From Zobellella denitrificans (GTDB lineage Bacteria > Pseudomonadota > Gammaproteobacteria > Enterobacterales > Aeromonadaceae): 63,420 nucleotides of DNA. The position numbers and the translations under genes were made by a program. The notes beneath the pieces were generated by a model, which searched no databases, had not been told where the DNA came from, and saw only the letters and a program-made list of their open reading frames with translations. Shown one piece after another: positions 48,198 through 57,570 of this stretch. Position 1 is the first letter of the stretch. Each line of letters begins with the position of its first letter. Location: assembly GCF_002237365.1 (NCBI RefSeq), contig NZ_NMUO01000010.1, positions 1 to 63,420 of the forward strand. Direction: 5' to 3'.

Positions 48198-49163
48198 ATG
48201 GAAATTGGTCCTTACAAATTGTCCGCGCCGCTGCTGGTGGCGCCGATGGCCGGCGTGACCGACAGGCCTTTCCGCACCCTGTGCCTGCGCATGGGGGCCG
48301 GTATGGCCGTGTCGGAGATGATGTCGTCCAATCCCCTGCTGCGGGATTCCGACAAGTCGCGCCGGCGTATGGATCATGAAGGGGAAACGGGTGTCCGCTC
48401 CGTACAGATTGCCGGTGCCGACCCGGAACTGATGGCCGATGCCGCCCGGTTCAACGTGGACCAGGGCGCGCAGATCATCGACATCAACATGGGTTGCCCG
48501 GCGAAGAAAGTGAACAAGAAGATGGCAGGCTCCGCCCTGCTGCAGTACCCGGATCTGGTCGAGTCTATCGTCAGCGCCGTGGTCAAGGCAGTGGCGGTTC
48601 CGGTGACCCTGAAGATACGTACCGGCTGGGATCCGGACCACCGCAACGGCGTGCAGATTGCCCGCATCGCCGAAGACTGCGGCATCCGGGCCCTGGCCGT
48701 GCATGGCCGCACCCGCGCCTGCATGTACAAGGGGGAAGCGGAATACGACACCATCAGGGCAATAAAGCAAGCCGTCTCCATTCCCGTTGTCGCCAACGGG
48801 GATATCGACAGCCCGGAAAAGGCGCGTTTTGTACTGGATTACACCGGCGCCGATGCCATCATGATTGGCCGGGCTGCCCAGGGGCGGCCATGGATTTTCA
48901 GAGAAATCCGCCACTATCTTGAGCAGGGCACCACTCCCGCACCGCTCCCCAAGGACCAGGAGCGGGCCATGATCCGGGAACATGTTGCCGCATTGCACGA
49001 GTTTTACGGTGAGGCGATGGGCGTACGGATCGCCCGGAAACATGTGGGGTGGTACCTGCAGGGAAGTGACGCGGGCCGTGACTTTCGCAGTGATTTCAAC
49101 GCCCTCGAGGCAGCCGGGCAGCAGCTCGACGCCTTGGAGCGATATTTCGCGAATATAGCTTAA
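48198..49163 (+). CDS. dusB: tRNA-dihydrouridine synthase B
   Basis: A 321-residue FMN enzyme reducing U17-type uridines in the tRNA D-loop. [13 protein letters not shown] (about 15-27), [18 protein letters not shown] with the catalytic Cys, and the VHGRTR and [12 protein letters not shown]-binding motifs are intact. The length equals E. coli DusB. The ATG was chosen by family start (MEIGPY); upstream frame is not protein-like. It forms the classical operon with fis. Confidence 0.97.
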   Translation: MEIGPYKLSAPLLVAPMAGVTDRPFRTLCLRMGAGMAVSEMMSSNPLLRDSDKSRRRMDHEGETGVRSVQIAGADPELMADAARFNVDQGAQIIDINMGCPAKKVNKKMAGSALLQYPDLVESIVSAVVKAVAVPVTLKIRTGWDPDHRNGVQIARIAEDCGIRALAVHGRTRACMYKGEAEYDTIRAIKQAVSIPVVANGDIDSPEKARFVLDYTGADAIMIGRAAQGRPWIFREIRHYLEQGTTPAPLPKDQERAMIREHVAALHEFYGEAMGVRIARKHVGWYLQGSDAGRDFRSDFNALEAAGQQLDALERYFANIA

Positions 49164-49189
49164 ACGAACAAAAGAAGAGCAGACCCGAT

Positions 49190-49489
49190 ATGTTCGAACA
49201 AACTACGACTTCCGATGCACTGGTTACTACTACTAAATCTCCGACCTCCGAGCAGCCTACCCAGCGCCCGCTGCGCAACTCGGTGGAGCAGGCCCTGCGC
49301 AATTACCTGGCCCAGCTCAACGGCCAGGAAGTAACCGAGCTGTATGAGTTGGTCCTCGCCGAAGTCGAAGCGCCCATGCTGGACGTGATCATGCAATACA
49401 CCCGCGGCAACCAGACCCGCGCCGCCAACATGATGGGCATCAACCGCGGCACCCTGCGCAAGAAGCTGAAGAAATACGGCATGAACTGA
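49190..49489 (+). CDS. fis: DNA-binding protein Fis
   Basis: A 99-residue nucleoid protein. The N-terminal flexible arm is followed by four helices ending in the helix-turn-helix [27 protein letters not shown], which is nearly identical to E. coli Fis. It activates rRNA promoters and shapes the nucleoid. It lies 26 bp after dusB. Confidence 0.98.
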   Translation: MFEQTTTSDALVTTTKSPTSEQPTQRPLRNSVEQALRNYLAQLNGQEVTELYELVLAEVEAPMLDVIMQYTRGNQTRAANMMGINRGTLRKKLKKYGMN

Positions 49490-49510
49490 TAGCTTGACTG
49501 CAAGTTATTG

Positions 49511-49557
49511 ACAGTAAAGGCGCTTTACCTAAAAGGTGGGCGCCTTTACTGTTTTTG
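49511..49557 (+). terminator. Intrinsic terminator of dusB-fis
   Basis: A 13-bp stem (ACAGTAAAGGCGC with GCGCCTTTACTGT, 16-base loop) is followed by TTTT, 21 bp past the fis stop. Confidence 0.85.
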
Positions 49558-49585
49558 AACCCACACCAGACGAGGCATCCTCCGC

Positions 49586-50521
49586 TCAGCCGGCCTCGAT
49601 ACGGTTGCGCCCCGACTGCTTGGCCCGGTACAGCAGCCTGTCCACAGACTCGATAAAAGCCAGGGGACAGTCTTGCTCTCCGGGCACCAGGCTGGACACC
49701 CCCAGGCTGAGGGTGACGGTCGGCGTGGCAAGCGCCGCCGGATGGGGCAGGGCCTGCTCGGTAAGCAACTGCCGGCAGCGCTCGGCCACGGTGCGAGCGG
49801 CACGGGCATCGCTCTCGGGCAGGATCAGCGCGAACTCCTCGCCGCCGAAGCGGCCGACGAAGTCCCGCGGCCGGGTCGCAGCCCGGCTCAGGATCCGGGC
49901 CACCGTCCGCAGGCAATCATCCCCCTGGAGATGGCCGAAATGGTCGTTATATTCCTTGAAATTATCGATATCCAGCAGGATCAATGACAATGGCTGGCAT
50001 CGGCGCCGTGCGTCGTTCCACTCCTGCTCCAGAGTGGCGTCGAACATGCGCCTGTTGGCTATTCCGGTGAGACCGTCCTTGTAGGACAGCTCCTCGAGTT
50101 CCTTCTGCAGCCGGATCAACTGCTGCTCGGTATGCTTGCGCTCGCTGATGTCGAACATAAAACCGACCAGCGACTCCACCCCGCCCTCTTCGTTGCGCAC
50201 CACGTGCACCACATCCCGGATCCACACATAGTCCCCGTCCCTGGTCAGGGCCCGGTAATCGGCCTCGTGATCGGTGCCCGCCTGGGACTGGCTGACGCAA
50301 AAGCCCACCACCCGCTCCCTGTCCTCCGGATGCATGCGCTCCACCCAGTCGTTGACGCTGACCCAGCTGTCCGGCGACCAGCCCAGCAGCGTTTCTATCT
50401 GGGGGCCGATATAGCTGAAGGTCATGCTGTGCCAGTCTATCTTCCAGGGAATCGCCTTGGTGGACTCCAGCAAGGTGCGGTAGACATCCCGGTCGGCATC
50501 AAATCCATTCATACCACTCAT
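49586..50521 (-). CDS. PAS-GGDEF diguanylate cyclase
   Basis: A 311-residue cytosolic protein. A PAS/PAC sensor (about 12-128, GWSPDSWVSVNDWVERMHPEDRE) is linked by a short coiled coil to a GGDEF domain with active site GGEEF (226-230) and I-site RPRD (217-220). It makes c-di-GMP in response to an unknown signal. It is convergent with fis and monocistronic. Confidence 0.92.
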   Translation of the reverse strand: MSGMNGFDADRDVYRTLLESTKAIPWKIDWHSMTFSYIGPQIETLLGWSPDSWVSVNDWVERMHPEDRERVVGFCVSQSQAGTDHEADYRALTRDGDYVWIRDVVHVVRNEEGGVESLVGFMFDISERKHTEQQLIRLQKELEELSYKDGLTGIANRRMFDATLEQEWNDARRRCQPLSLILLDIDNFKEYNDHFGHLQGDDCLRTVARILSRAATRPRDFVGRFGGEEFALILPESDARAARTVAERCRQLLTEQALPHPAALATPTVTLSLGVSSLVPGEQDCPLAFIESVDRLLYRAKQSGRNRIEAG

Positions 50522-50592
50522 TGCGACATCTCGTTGGCAGGGGCAATAAGCGCCAGCTTATGACGGAGAGCGTCATGAGTCCATGACAATAC

Positions 50593-50617
50593 ACGGGCGG
50601 CGGACAAGGCCGCCCGT
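50593..50617 (-). terminator. Possible terminator after the Spy-like gene
   Basis: ACGGGCGGC and GCCGCCCGT form a 9-bp stem 15 bp past the stop; only GTATTG follows, so termination may be weak. Confidence 0.4.
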
Positions 50618-50631
50618 ATCCTGGTGGGCGG

Positions 50632-51072
50632 TTATTGTGGTTTCAGGATCTCGTTCATTTTTTCCTGGGCATCGAGCCGCAGCTCCAGCATCTTGAGATG
50701 GATATCGCTCATCTTGCGGTGCATCTCCAGGATGGCAGCCTTGTCCGCCGGGGCGTCGGGCATCATCTGGCCAGCCTGCAGCTTGTGCATTTCCTGCATC
50801 AGCTCCCAATGGGAAGCGTGCAGTTCCTGCTGCAGGGCCGCCAGCGCCTGCCGCTGCTGCTCGGTCAACGGCCCCTGGGCCCCCGCCATCCAGCCCGGAT
50901 GCATGCCCATGGGGCCGCAGGGCATGCCGCCCCCCATCATGGGCCCCATTCCCATGCCGGGGCCCTGCATCATGCCCATGCCCGGTCCCATGCCTTGGGC
51001 CAGGGCTGTGCCCCCCGTTCCCAGCGCCATGGTCAGCACCAGTGCCCGCTTCCATGAAAATCGCCTGTTCAT
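50632..51072 (-). CDS. Spy/CpxP-like Met-rich periplasmic protein
   Basis: A 146-residue precursor with a signal peptide (about 1-26, cut after ALAQ). A Met/Gly-rich stretch follows (about 27-65, repeated GMGP and GPGMG units) that could bind copper or silver, and then a helical region with an LTEQQRQ motif like the LTxxQ of Spy and CpxP. Periplasmic chaperone or metal-binding protein is likely. GGAGGA precedes the ATG. No metal-resistance genes are adjacent. Confidence 0.8.
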   Translation of the reverse strand: MNRRFSWKRALVLTMALGTGGTALAQGMGPGMGMMQGPGMGMGPMMGGGMPCGPMGMHPGWMAGAQGPLTEQQRQALAALQQELHASHWELMQEMHKLQAGQMMPDAPADKAAILEMHRKMSDIHLKMLELRLDAQEKMNEILKPQ

Positions 51073-51283
51073 AGCTTGTCCTCCAAAGGGTATAGACGGC
51101 GCCTCGCGGTCACCGCCCGCTCAGGCTAGCCCGGCTTTCCGAATACCACCATGACCCAGGTCAAGCCTGGCCGGCTTTCGTCGGTGCCCAATCGCAAGAT
51201 CATGACCCATTTGGCCTTGCTCCCGCCGCCAGCTTCGGATAGATAACGCGCGCCGAATTTCCGGCATCACGGTAGAGATACTC

Positions 51284-51577
51284 ATGGAACCCAGTAGTTG
51301 TAGCTTACAGACAACCACTTCCGAACCTATGACAGGTCGGGGGCTGGCCCTGGTGCGCCGGACCGCGCCGGACGCCGAGACCATCTACCAGCTCTATGTG
51401 CTGGACGAGCGCCGCCGGCTGGTCGGTACCCTGTCCCTGCGGGAGCTGATCCTCAACAGCCCCGCCTCCAGCGTGCGGGCGCTGATGACGAGCTGGTGCA
51501 GGCCGAGGTGGATCTGCCCCAGGAAGAGGTGGCGCGCCTTATCAGCCGCTACGACCTGCTGGCCCTGCCGGTCTGAG
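51284..51577 (+). pseudogene. Decayed mgtE fragment (CBS domain of a magnesium transporter)
   Basis: One frame reads TIYQLYVLDERRRLVGTLSLRELILN and then loses sense near 51485. A second frame continues DDELVQAEVDLPQEEV, then ARLISRYDLLALPV and a stop. Joined, these match the CBS domain of MgtE (typically LMxxxVxxVxxDxDQEEVARLxxRYDLLALPVVD). One frameshift splits it, and both the N-terminal domain and the membrane domain are missing. It is a remnant, not a gene. The MgtE match is from memory. Confidence 0.75.
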
Positions 51578-51632
51578 CCGATAGCTCCGAGCAGGGCGTC
51601 CGCCAGGCGGACACCCTTTCCCCTGAGCCGTT

Positions 51633-53111
51633 TTAGTTGCAGGGTTGGGCGCCCACCGTGGCCGGGGCCCAGGCAATCCCTTCCCTCTCCCCATCGAAAG
51701 ACTGGCTGATAAAAGGATGGGACAGGGGGGCCTGACCGCGCCGAGTGGCGTGACAGCCGATAAGGGTACGTACCCCGTCCGGGGGCAGGGCTGCGTCAGC
51801 CTGCAGCATCAGGGCCGCCAGCCCGGCCACATGGGGCGCCGCCATGCTGGTGCCGTTCTTCTCGGTGGTGCCGCCGCCCACCGCCAGGGACAGTATGCCC
51901 TTGGGCTGGATGCCGCCGCAGGTGTTGTCCTCCCGGGTCGAGCCGGGCGCCGATACCAGCACGCCGGCGCCGTCGGTGGTGAAGTAGGAGGCGGTGTCCG
52001 CCAAAATGCTGCCGCGCAGGGCCCGGCACTTGTTGGTGCCATCCATTGCGGTGGTGCTGGCCACGGCCATCACCTGGGGACAACCGGCGGGCACCAGGTC
52101 GGAGATCTCCTTGTTGGGATCGTTGCCGGCTGCAGCCACCACCGCCACGCCCCTCTGGTTCAACCAGGTCAGGCTATCGCTGATCAGGGCGGCGCCGCTG
52201 TCTTCCTCTCCGGGCTGGCAGTTACCCGGACGAGCCAGGCTCATATTGACCACATGCAGGCCCCCGGTGGCGGCCTGACTGGCAATATACTCCAGCCCGG
52301 CGATCAGGTTGGAATCGTAGCCGTTGCCGGTGCTGTCCAGTACCTTGACCGAGGCGATGGCCGAATCCGGCGCCACGCCCACCACGTCGATATCGTTATG
52401 GCGGGCGCCGACGATACCCGCCACATGGGTGCCGTGGCCATTGTCGTCGATGCCGCCATCCGTTACGCAACTGGCCGTCGAGGCGGTGCCCAGGCAGCTG
52501 ACGCCGCCGATATAGCCGCCAATACCGGTGCCGCTGTCTGGCTGCAGATCCGCATGGCTGCCATCCACCCCGGTATCCACCACCCAGACGATCACGCCCA
52601 GTCCGGTGGCGCTGGGCCCGGTGGTCCGGTTCCACACCTGATCGGCACCGATACGCTGGACCCCGGCGGGGATGGGGTTGGAAGTGCCCGGCTCGGGAGG
52701 CTGGGCTCCACCATCATCATTCTTGCAGGAGGGCCAGGGACTACACCTGCTGGGCGGGGCGGCTATGCCCAGCCGCCGGTCGGGGAGCAGCCGGGCGATG
52801 CGCTGATCATTGACCAGGGCCCAGTAGACCCGCTCGTTCGGCACCAGCACGGCGGCGCCGTTGAGGACGGGAAAATCGAAGCGCACCACGGCGCCGGCCC
52901 CCCTCAGCAGCTGCGCCCCCCTGCCCGGCGCCTGGGCCTCGCCGAACTGCACCAGGGCCATGCAGGGGGTGGCCAGGGATTCGATAGCCTGGCCGGGATC
53001 GGGGCAGGGCTCGAAGCCCGCCCGCATCAAACCTTGCGCCGGCTGTGCCGAAACGGCACCGGCCAGCAACAGTCCCGCCATCCCGAGCAGGATGTTCCGG
53101 ATATAAGACAT
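51633..53111 (-). CDS. Secreted subtilisin-like serine protease (S8)
   Basis: A 492-residue precursor with a signal peptide (about 1-22, cut after VSAQ). A short pro-like region lies at 23-110, then the S8 domain with catalytic Asp in VVDTGVDGSHADL (about 180), His in NGHGTHVAGI (about 227) and Ser in NGTSMAAPHVAGL (about 417). Several cysteines suggest disulfides, so it acts outside the cytoplasm. No C-terminal PPC domain is seen. AGGAGT lies 8 bp before the ATG. Confidence 0.92.
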   Translation of the reverse strand: MSYIRNILLGMAGLLLAGAVSAQPAQGLMRAGFEPCPDPGQAIESLATPCMALVQFGEAQAPGRGAQLLRGAGAVVRFDFPVLNGAAVLVPNERVYWALVNDQRIARLLPDRRLGIAAPPSRCSPWPSCKNDDGGAQPPEPGTSNPIPAGVQRIGADQVWNRTTGPSATGLGVIVWVVDTGVDGSHADLQPDSGTGIGGYIGGVSCLGTASTASCVTDGGIDDNGHGTHVAGIVGARHNDIDVVGVAPDSAIASVKVLDSTGNGYDSNLIAGLEYIASQAATGGLHVVNMSLARPGNCQPGEEDSGAALISDSLTWLNQRGVAVVAAAGNDPNKEISDLVPAGCPQVMAVASTTAMDGTNKCRALRGSILADTASYFTTDGAGVLVSAPGSTREDNTCGGIQPKGILSLAVGGGTTEKNGTSMAAPHVAGLAALMLQADAALPPDGVRTLIGCHATRRGQAPLSHPFISQSFDGEREGIAWAPATVGAQPCN

Positions 53112-53262
53112 GCCATGTTACTCCTTTAACATTGAAATACCGCCAGCCTGGCAGCCGGTCCTGTTATCCCGCTTGTCCCTCTCTCCAGTAAAACTTAGCC
53201 GCCCCGTGCCGGTCCGGACAGCCGGCGGGCAACATTATCCTCGGCCCGGGCAGCAAACAGTT

Positions 53263-53793
53263 TCAGTCGGCACCCTCTTTGCGTGCCAGCCAGGCCCTGG
53301 CCGCCCGGGCGGGGTCGCCGGTTGCCTGCCACTCGGCCAGCACCCACTCCAACTCTTCCCGTTGCCAGCGCATTCCGGCCAGCAGCTCGAGCGCCCCGGG
53401 CGCGCCCTGTTCCAGGGCCCGGCGGGCCAGGGTATGGGGCCTGTCGCCTTCGGGCCACTCCCCTTCCTCCAGCCGTGGTCCCAGGTAGTTGGGGCCCAGA
53501 TCGTGCAGCCGCTCGAAAAAGCGCTCCACAAAGGGGGCCGAGGCTTCGGGCATCCAGATACTCAGGCTGGCGTCCGCCTCGCCGGCCCACAGCCGCTGCC
53601 AGCGCTGGCCCAGGTTGGCGGACGCCACCGTCACCTCGAAACCGGCCCGCTCCAGCACGGCCGCGGCCATATGGCTGCTGGCCAGCTCCTGCCGGCTCTC
53701 GCCGCTGAGCAGGCGGATCTCCTGCTGCGGCTCGCCGCCACAGGCGCTCAGTAACAGGGCCAGCACGGCCCCCAATCTTGCCATCCGCGTCAT
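53263..53793 (-). CDS. Short OpuAC-like lipoprotein (osmolyte-binding domain)
   Basis: A 176-residue lipoprotein precursor (lipobox LLSAC, about residue 17). The mature part resembles a glycine-betaine/proline-binding OpuAC domain (IRLLSGESRQELASSHMAAAVLERAGFEVTV, then DASLSIWMPEASAPF), but it is only about half the usual 280-300 residues. No ATPase or permease partner is near; a BCCT osmolyte transporter lies 1.2 kb away. CAGGAG precedes the ATG. It may be truncated, or a stand-alone binding protein. Confidence 0.75.
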   Translation of the reverse strand: MTRMARLGAVLALLLSACGGEPQQEIRLLSGESRQELASSHMAAAVLERAGFEVTVASANLGQRWQRLWAGEADASLSIWMPEASAPFVERFFERLHDLGPNYLGPRLEEGEWPEGDRPHTLARRALEQGAPGALELLAGMRWQREELEWVLAEWQATGDPARAARAWLARKEGAD

Positions 53794-54127
53794 CGCCGTC
53801 TCCTGAAAAGGGACAAGAATGCCAAAAAGCCGTCCCCGGATCATGCCTTCCGTTGCTGCCCACCGGTCGCGCCTGTCACAGGAGGCGACAAGCACCGCTG
53901 CACGCAGGGACTGTCGCACCACCGCCGCTCGCCCCTGCCGCCGGGAAAACCGCCTTGGCCATTGAACCGACAGGGCTTTTCCGCGGCCGTGCCGCCAGGC
54001 AGGGGACTATTTTTTTACCCCCCTGGCCTCTTTTTGGTCAATTTATGGTAACGTGCGCGCGCCTGTTCCATGGAGTGCGGCCCTGCGCCGGACTCGTATA
54101 GGTAAACCCTTGTTTTTAATAAATTAA
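53794..54127. other. Intergenic region between two divergent lipoprotein genes
   Basis: GC-rich for the first 220 bp, then AT-rich near 54100-54127 just before the unknown lipoprotein. No gene or clear terminator. TTTTTTTACC at 54009-54018 and GTGCGCGCGC at 54053-54062 are the only notable tracts. No convincing promoter hexamers were found. Confidence 0.35.
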
Positions 54128-54865
54128 ATGGATTCTCAGATGCGTCTGTTAACCCTGCTGAAAGCGGCCGTGCTCAGCCTGCTGCTGAGTGCCTGTGTGG
54201 CCCCCATGCTGGCCATGGGCCAGGGCCAGTTGATGTGGGCCCTGCTCAAACCCATGGTGGGGCTGGATCCCAACACCACCAACCTGTTCGAACAGCCGGT
54301 GATCAAAACCCGGATGACCGGCCTGCTCGGCCCCCATTACGACACCACCGTCAACCTGCTGCGCACCGCCACCGAGCTGCAGCAGGAAGGTCCGCTGTTT
54401 TACCTCGCTTCCCGCTATAACCCGCTGGAAGGTCCGGAACGGGCCGGCCTGGTGTGGAACTCGGAAACCAACCAGATGGCGGCCCTGCTCAACACCGGCG
54501 AGCAGACCAAGGTGTTCACCGAATCCCATACCGGCCGGGCGGCAGTCTGGCCCGCCGCCCTGCAGGACTGGCTGAACCACAACACGGCCCCGGCCATGCT
54601 GCCCCTGGCCGGCCCCGAAACCAATGCCGAGGCACCGGCGCTGGCACCGCAAACCCTGCAGCCGCCAGCGCCGCAGGCCGAGCCCGCCCTCAGCCAGTTG
54701 CAGGCCGAGCTGGCCGCAACCCGCGCCCAGTTGCAGGCGGCGGAGCAGCAATTGAAGCAGCTGGAAACCGCCCCTCAGCCCCAGGCACAAGCGCAGCCCC
54801 AAGCCCAACCGGCCGCCGGAGACGACAAGGAAGCCGCCATGGAAGCCATGTTCAACGGCAACTGA
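54128..54865 (+). CDS. Lipoprotein of unknown function with C-terminal coiled coil
   Basis: A 245-residue precursor. The signal ends in lipobox LLSAC (Cys23), a conserved-looking globular part follows (about 24-165), and the C-terminus is Ala/Gln-rich with a heptad-like stretch (QLQAELAATRAQLQAAEQQL). No charged residue marks retention in the inner membrane, so outer-membrane anchoring is possible. An ATG four codons downstream (54140) is an alternative start; neither has a good ribosome site. I do not recognise the family. Confidence 0.7.
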   Translation: MDSQMRLLTLLKAAVLSLLLSACVAPMLAMGQGQLMWALLKPMVGLDPNTTNLFEQPVIKTRMTGLLGPHYDTTVNLLRTATELQQEGPLFYLASRYNPLEGPERAGLVWNSETNQMAALLNTGEQTKVFTESHTGRAAVWPAALQDWLNHNTAPAMLPLAGPETNAEAPALAPQTLQPPAPQAEPALSQLQAELAATRAQLQAAEQQLKQLETAPQPQAQAQPQAQPAAGDDKEAAMEAMFNGN

Positions 54866-54917
54866 GTTCCCCTCCCGGCTCGAATCAACTCGTGTACCAC
54901 CCGGGCTGCTCCTCTGC

Positions 54918-54948
54918 AAAAAGGGCAAGCCCGCACAGCCTGCCCCTT
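54918..54948 (-). terminator. Probable terminator of the BCCT transporter gene
   Basis: AGGGGCA and TGCCCTT form a stem around a 13-base loop, followed by TTT in the minus-strand transcript, 25 bp past the stop. It could also serve the convergent lipoprotein gene. Confidence 0.5.
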
Positions 54949-54973
54949 GGTGTTAACAACCTAAAGATCCCGG

Positions 54974-57043
54974 TCACGTTTTGGCCGGGCTTTCCTCCCC
55001 TTCCCGGGCGGGCGGGGTGTCATCGTCGTGCTCTTCCATCTTCCAGGGCAAAATCCCCGGCGAGATATGCAGGAAGTGCAGGTACTTCTCGAACTGATCC
55101 AGGATGTCGCTGATGATGTCCGGTTGATCGTAGCCATAAACGTCATAGGCCTGGCCACCCCGGCGCAGGAACACTTCGGCCCGGTAGTAATGGTCGTCGC
55201 CGTCCAGATCCCGCTCCGTCTCGGGGAAGGCGAAATCGGGCATGGCATAGGCGCGCAGGCGGATCTCGTAGATAAACTCCACCTGCCCTTCCTTGAACAC
55301 CTCGAAGCGGGCCCGGCACAGCTCCTCGTCCAGGTTGACCTCGGCTTCCCAACCCTGCTGTTCCAGCTCCTGCTCCACTTTTTTCATGCTTTCCAGTGCG
55401 GTACCGAGAATAAAACCCTCGACCTTGTCCCGGGGTGGAAAATCCACCAGGCTGGCCAGCCGTTTCTTCCAGAAACCGGGCCCCTGCCTGCCCGCTCCCT
55501 GACGGGAATGCATGTGGTGCTGCAGGCTGACCTCGTGATGGCCTTCGATGATCAGGGCCCGCCACATGCCGATGGCGGCGATCAGCATGATGATGGCAAA
55601 CGGCAGGGCGCTGACGATGGAAGCGGTCTGCAATGCGCTCAGCCCCCCGGCCAGCAGCAGCGCCGCCGCCACCAGCCCTTCGGTGCTGGCCCAGAACACC
55701 CGCTGCCAGGCAGGGGTATGCTGGGCACCGCCCGAGGCGAGGGAATCGATCACCAGGGAGCCGGAGTCGGAGGAGGTGACGAAGAAGGTGATGATCAGGA
55801 AAACGGCCACAAAAGACACCATGCCGGTCAGCGGCAACCGCTCGAACAGCTTGAACAGGGCGATGGCGTGGTCCGCCTGCACCTCGTCGATCAGCCGGGT
55901 GTAGCCTTCCACCATGATCATGTGCAGGGCGGTGTCGCCGAACACCGAAAACCACAGGAAGGTGAAGAAGGTGGGCACCACCATCACCCCCACCACGAAC
56001 TGGCGGATGGTACGGCCCCGGCTGATCTTGGCGATAAAGAGACCGACGAAGGGCGCCCAGGCGATGGTCCAGCCGAAGATGAACAGGGTCCAGTTGCCGA
56101 TCCAGTCGCTGGCGGTATAGGCCTGCAGGTTGAAGGTGCGCTCCACTATGTTGCTCAGGTAGCTGCCGGTGTTCTGCATGAAGGTGTTGAGGATGAAGAC
56201 GGTCGGCCCCACCGCAAACACGAACAGCATCAGCGAAATGGCCAGCACCATGTTGAGGATCGACAGCCGCTTCACCCCCTTGTCCATGCCCGCCACCACC
56301 GAGAAAATGGCAAGGGCGGTGATCACCACTATGGCGATGATCTGCACCCCCGTACTGACCGGAATGCCCGGCCAGAGGTAGTTGAGGCCGGCATTGATCT
56401 GGGCCACCGACAGTCCCAGGGTGGTGGCGATGCCGAACAGGGTGCCGAGAATGGCGAAGGTGTCCACCGCATGCCCCAGGGGACCGTGGATGCGATCGCC
56501 GATCAGCGGATACAGGGTGGAACGCATCGACAGCGGCAGACCGTGGCGAAAGGCGAAATAGGCCAGGGCCAGCCCCACCAGGCCGTAGATGGCCCAGATA
56601 TGAAAGCCCCAGTGGAAAAAGGCGATCTGCATGGCCTGCTTGGCCGCGTCCACCGTCAGGGCCGGCCCTTCGGGGGGAGAGGCGTAGTGCAGCACCGGCT
56701 CGGCCACGCCGAAGAACAGCAGGGCGATGCCGTAGCCGGCGGAAAACAGCATGGCGAACCAGGCGGGAAAGCTGTATTCCGGCTCGGCGTGATCCGGCCC
56801 CAGCTTGATATTGCCCCAGCGGCTAAAGGCCAGGGAGACGATAAACACCAGGAAGATGGCCACCGACAGCATGTAGAACCAGCCGAAGTGGGTAGTGATA
56901 TAGGCCAGGGTACGGGAAAAAATCTCTCCCGCCAGTTGCGGGTTGCTCATGGTGCCGACCACCATCAGGGCGATAACGATCACCGCCGGGATAAACACCG
57001 GCATCAGCAGGGTGGACGAGGGTCGGGATGACGCTGTACTCAT
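54974..57043 (-). CDS. BCCT-family osmolyte transporter with long C-terminal domain (BetT-like)
   Basis: A 689-residue inner-membrane transporter. Twelve helices (about 12-500) include the GWTIAWAPFVGLFIAKISRGRTIR motif of betaine/choline/carnitine carriers. The cytoplasmic C-terminal tail of about 190 residues resembles that of BetT, which regulates activity by osmotic strength. Substrate is probably choline, betaine or a related compound. AGGAG lies just before the chosen ATG; upstream frame is not protein-like. Its divergent neighbour is a small acidic secreted protein. Confidence 0.92.
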   Translation of the reverse strand: MSTASSRPSSTLLMPVFIPAVIVIALMVVGTMSNPQLAGEIFSRTLAYITTHFGWFYMLSVAIFLVFIVSLAFSRWGNIKLGPDHAEPEYSFPAWFAMLFSAGYGIALLFFGVAEPVLHYASPPEGPALTVDAAKQAMQIAFFHWGFHIWAIYGLVGLALAYFAFRHGLPLSMRSTLYPLIGDRIHGPLGHAVDTFAILGTLFGIATTLGLSVAQINAGLNYLWPGIPVSTGVQIIAIVVITALAIFSVVAGMDKGVKRLSILNMVLAISLMLFVFAVGPTVFILNTFMQNTGSYLSNIVERTFNLQAYTASDWIGNWTLFIFGWTIAWAPFVGLFIAKISRGRTIRQFVVGVMVVPTFFTFLWFSVFGDTALHMIMVEGYTRLIDEVQADHAIALFKLFERLPLTGMVSFVAVFLIITFFVTSSDSGSLVIDSLASGGAQHTPAWQRVFWASTEGLVAAALLLAGGLSALQTASIVSALPFAIIMLIAAIGMWRALIIEGHHEVSLQHHMHSRQGAGRQGPGFWKKRLASLVDFPPRDKVEGFILGTALESMKKVEQELEQQGWEAEVNLDEELCRARFEVFKEGQVEFIYEIRLRAYAMPDFAFPETERDLDGDDHYYRAEVFLRRGGQAYDVYGYDQPDIISDILDQFEKYLHFLHISPGILPWKMEEHDDDTPPAREGEESPAKT

Positions 57044-57216
57044 GGCGGCTCTCCTGTGATGGAAATAGAAACACCAACAAGTGCCATTAGACACCCGCCT
57101 TGTAGAGTGTAGCCAGTTCGCCGGTAAATTCCGTTCGGTCTCCTCTTCCGTCAGCCCGCTCTCCATCGGCAATGCTAGATTTAAAGGGCAGAGCCCATCC
57201 CCGGAGGATCATAAAA

Positions 57217-57480
57217 ATGAAGCCATATAGCCTGCTGTTTGCCGCTTGCTGCCTGCTGGCCCTTCAGCCCCAGGCCCAGGAGTCCCGCTCCGTGGTGGTG
57301 CTGAAAGGCACCACCCAAAGCATAGAAGTATTGGGAGAAGAGCCGACACCGGCGGCGGGAGTGGAAATGGACGTGGGCATGGACGTGAAAGAGGAAGACG
57401 CAGCCCTCCCCGATAAGGAAGAAGAGGTTGAAGTGCCGCCGGCAGAGCCAGAGGATGAGAACGAAACCAGTTCCGACTGA
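57217..57480 (+). CDS. Small acidic secreted protein of unknown function
   Basis: An 87-residue precursor with a signal peptide (about 1-21, MKPYSLLFAACCLLALQPQAQ region) and a mature protein ending in an acidic disordered tail (KEEDAALPDKEEEVEVPP, then AEPEDENE). GGAGG lies 10 bp before the ATG. It is divergent from the BCCT gene with 173 bp between. No family is recognised. Confidence 0.65.
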   Translation: MKPYSLLFAACCLLALQPQAQESRSVVVLKGTTQSIEVLGEEPTPAAGVEMDVGMDVKEEDAALPDKEEEVEVPPAEPEDENETSSD

Positions 57481-57570
57481 GCCACGCAGAATAGATACGA
57501 TGACAGTGCCAGCCAGGAGAACAGGAGCGACATGACCGCAAGCGCAAAGACGGCATGGAGATGAGAGTGG

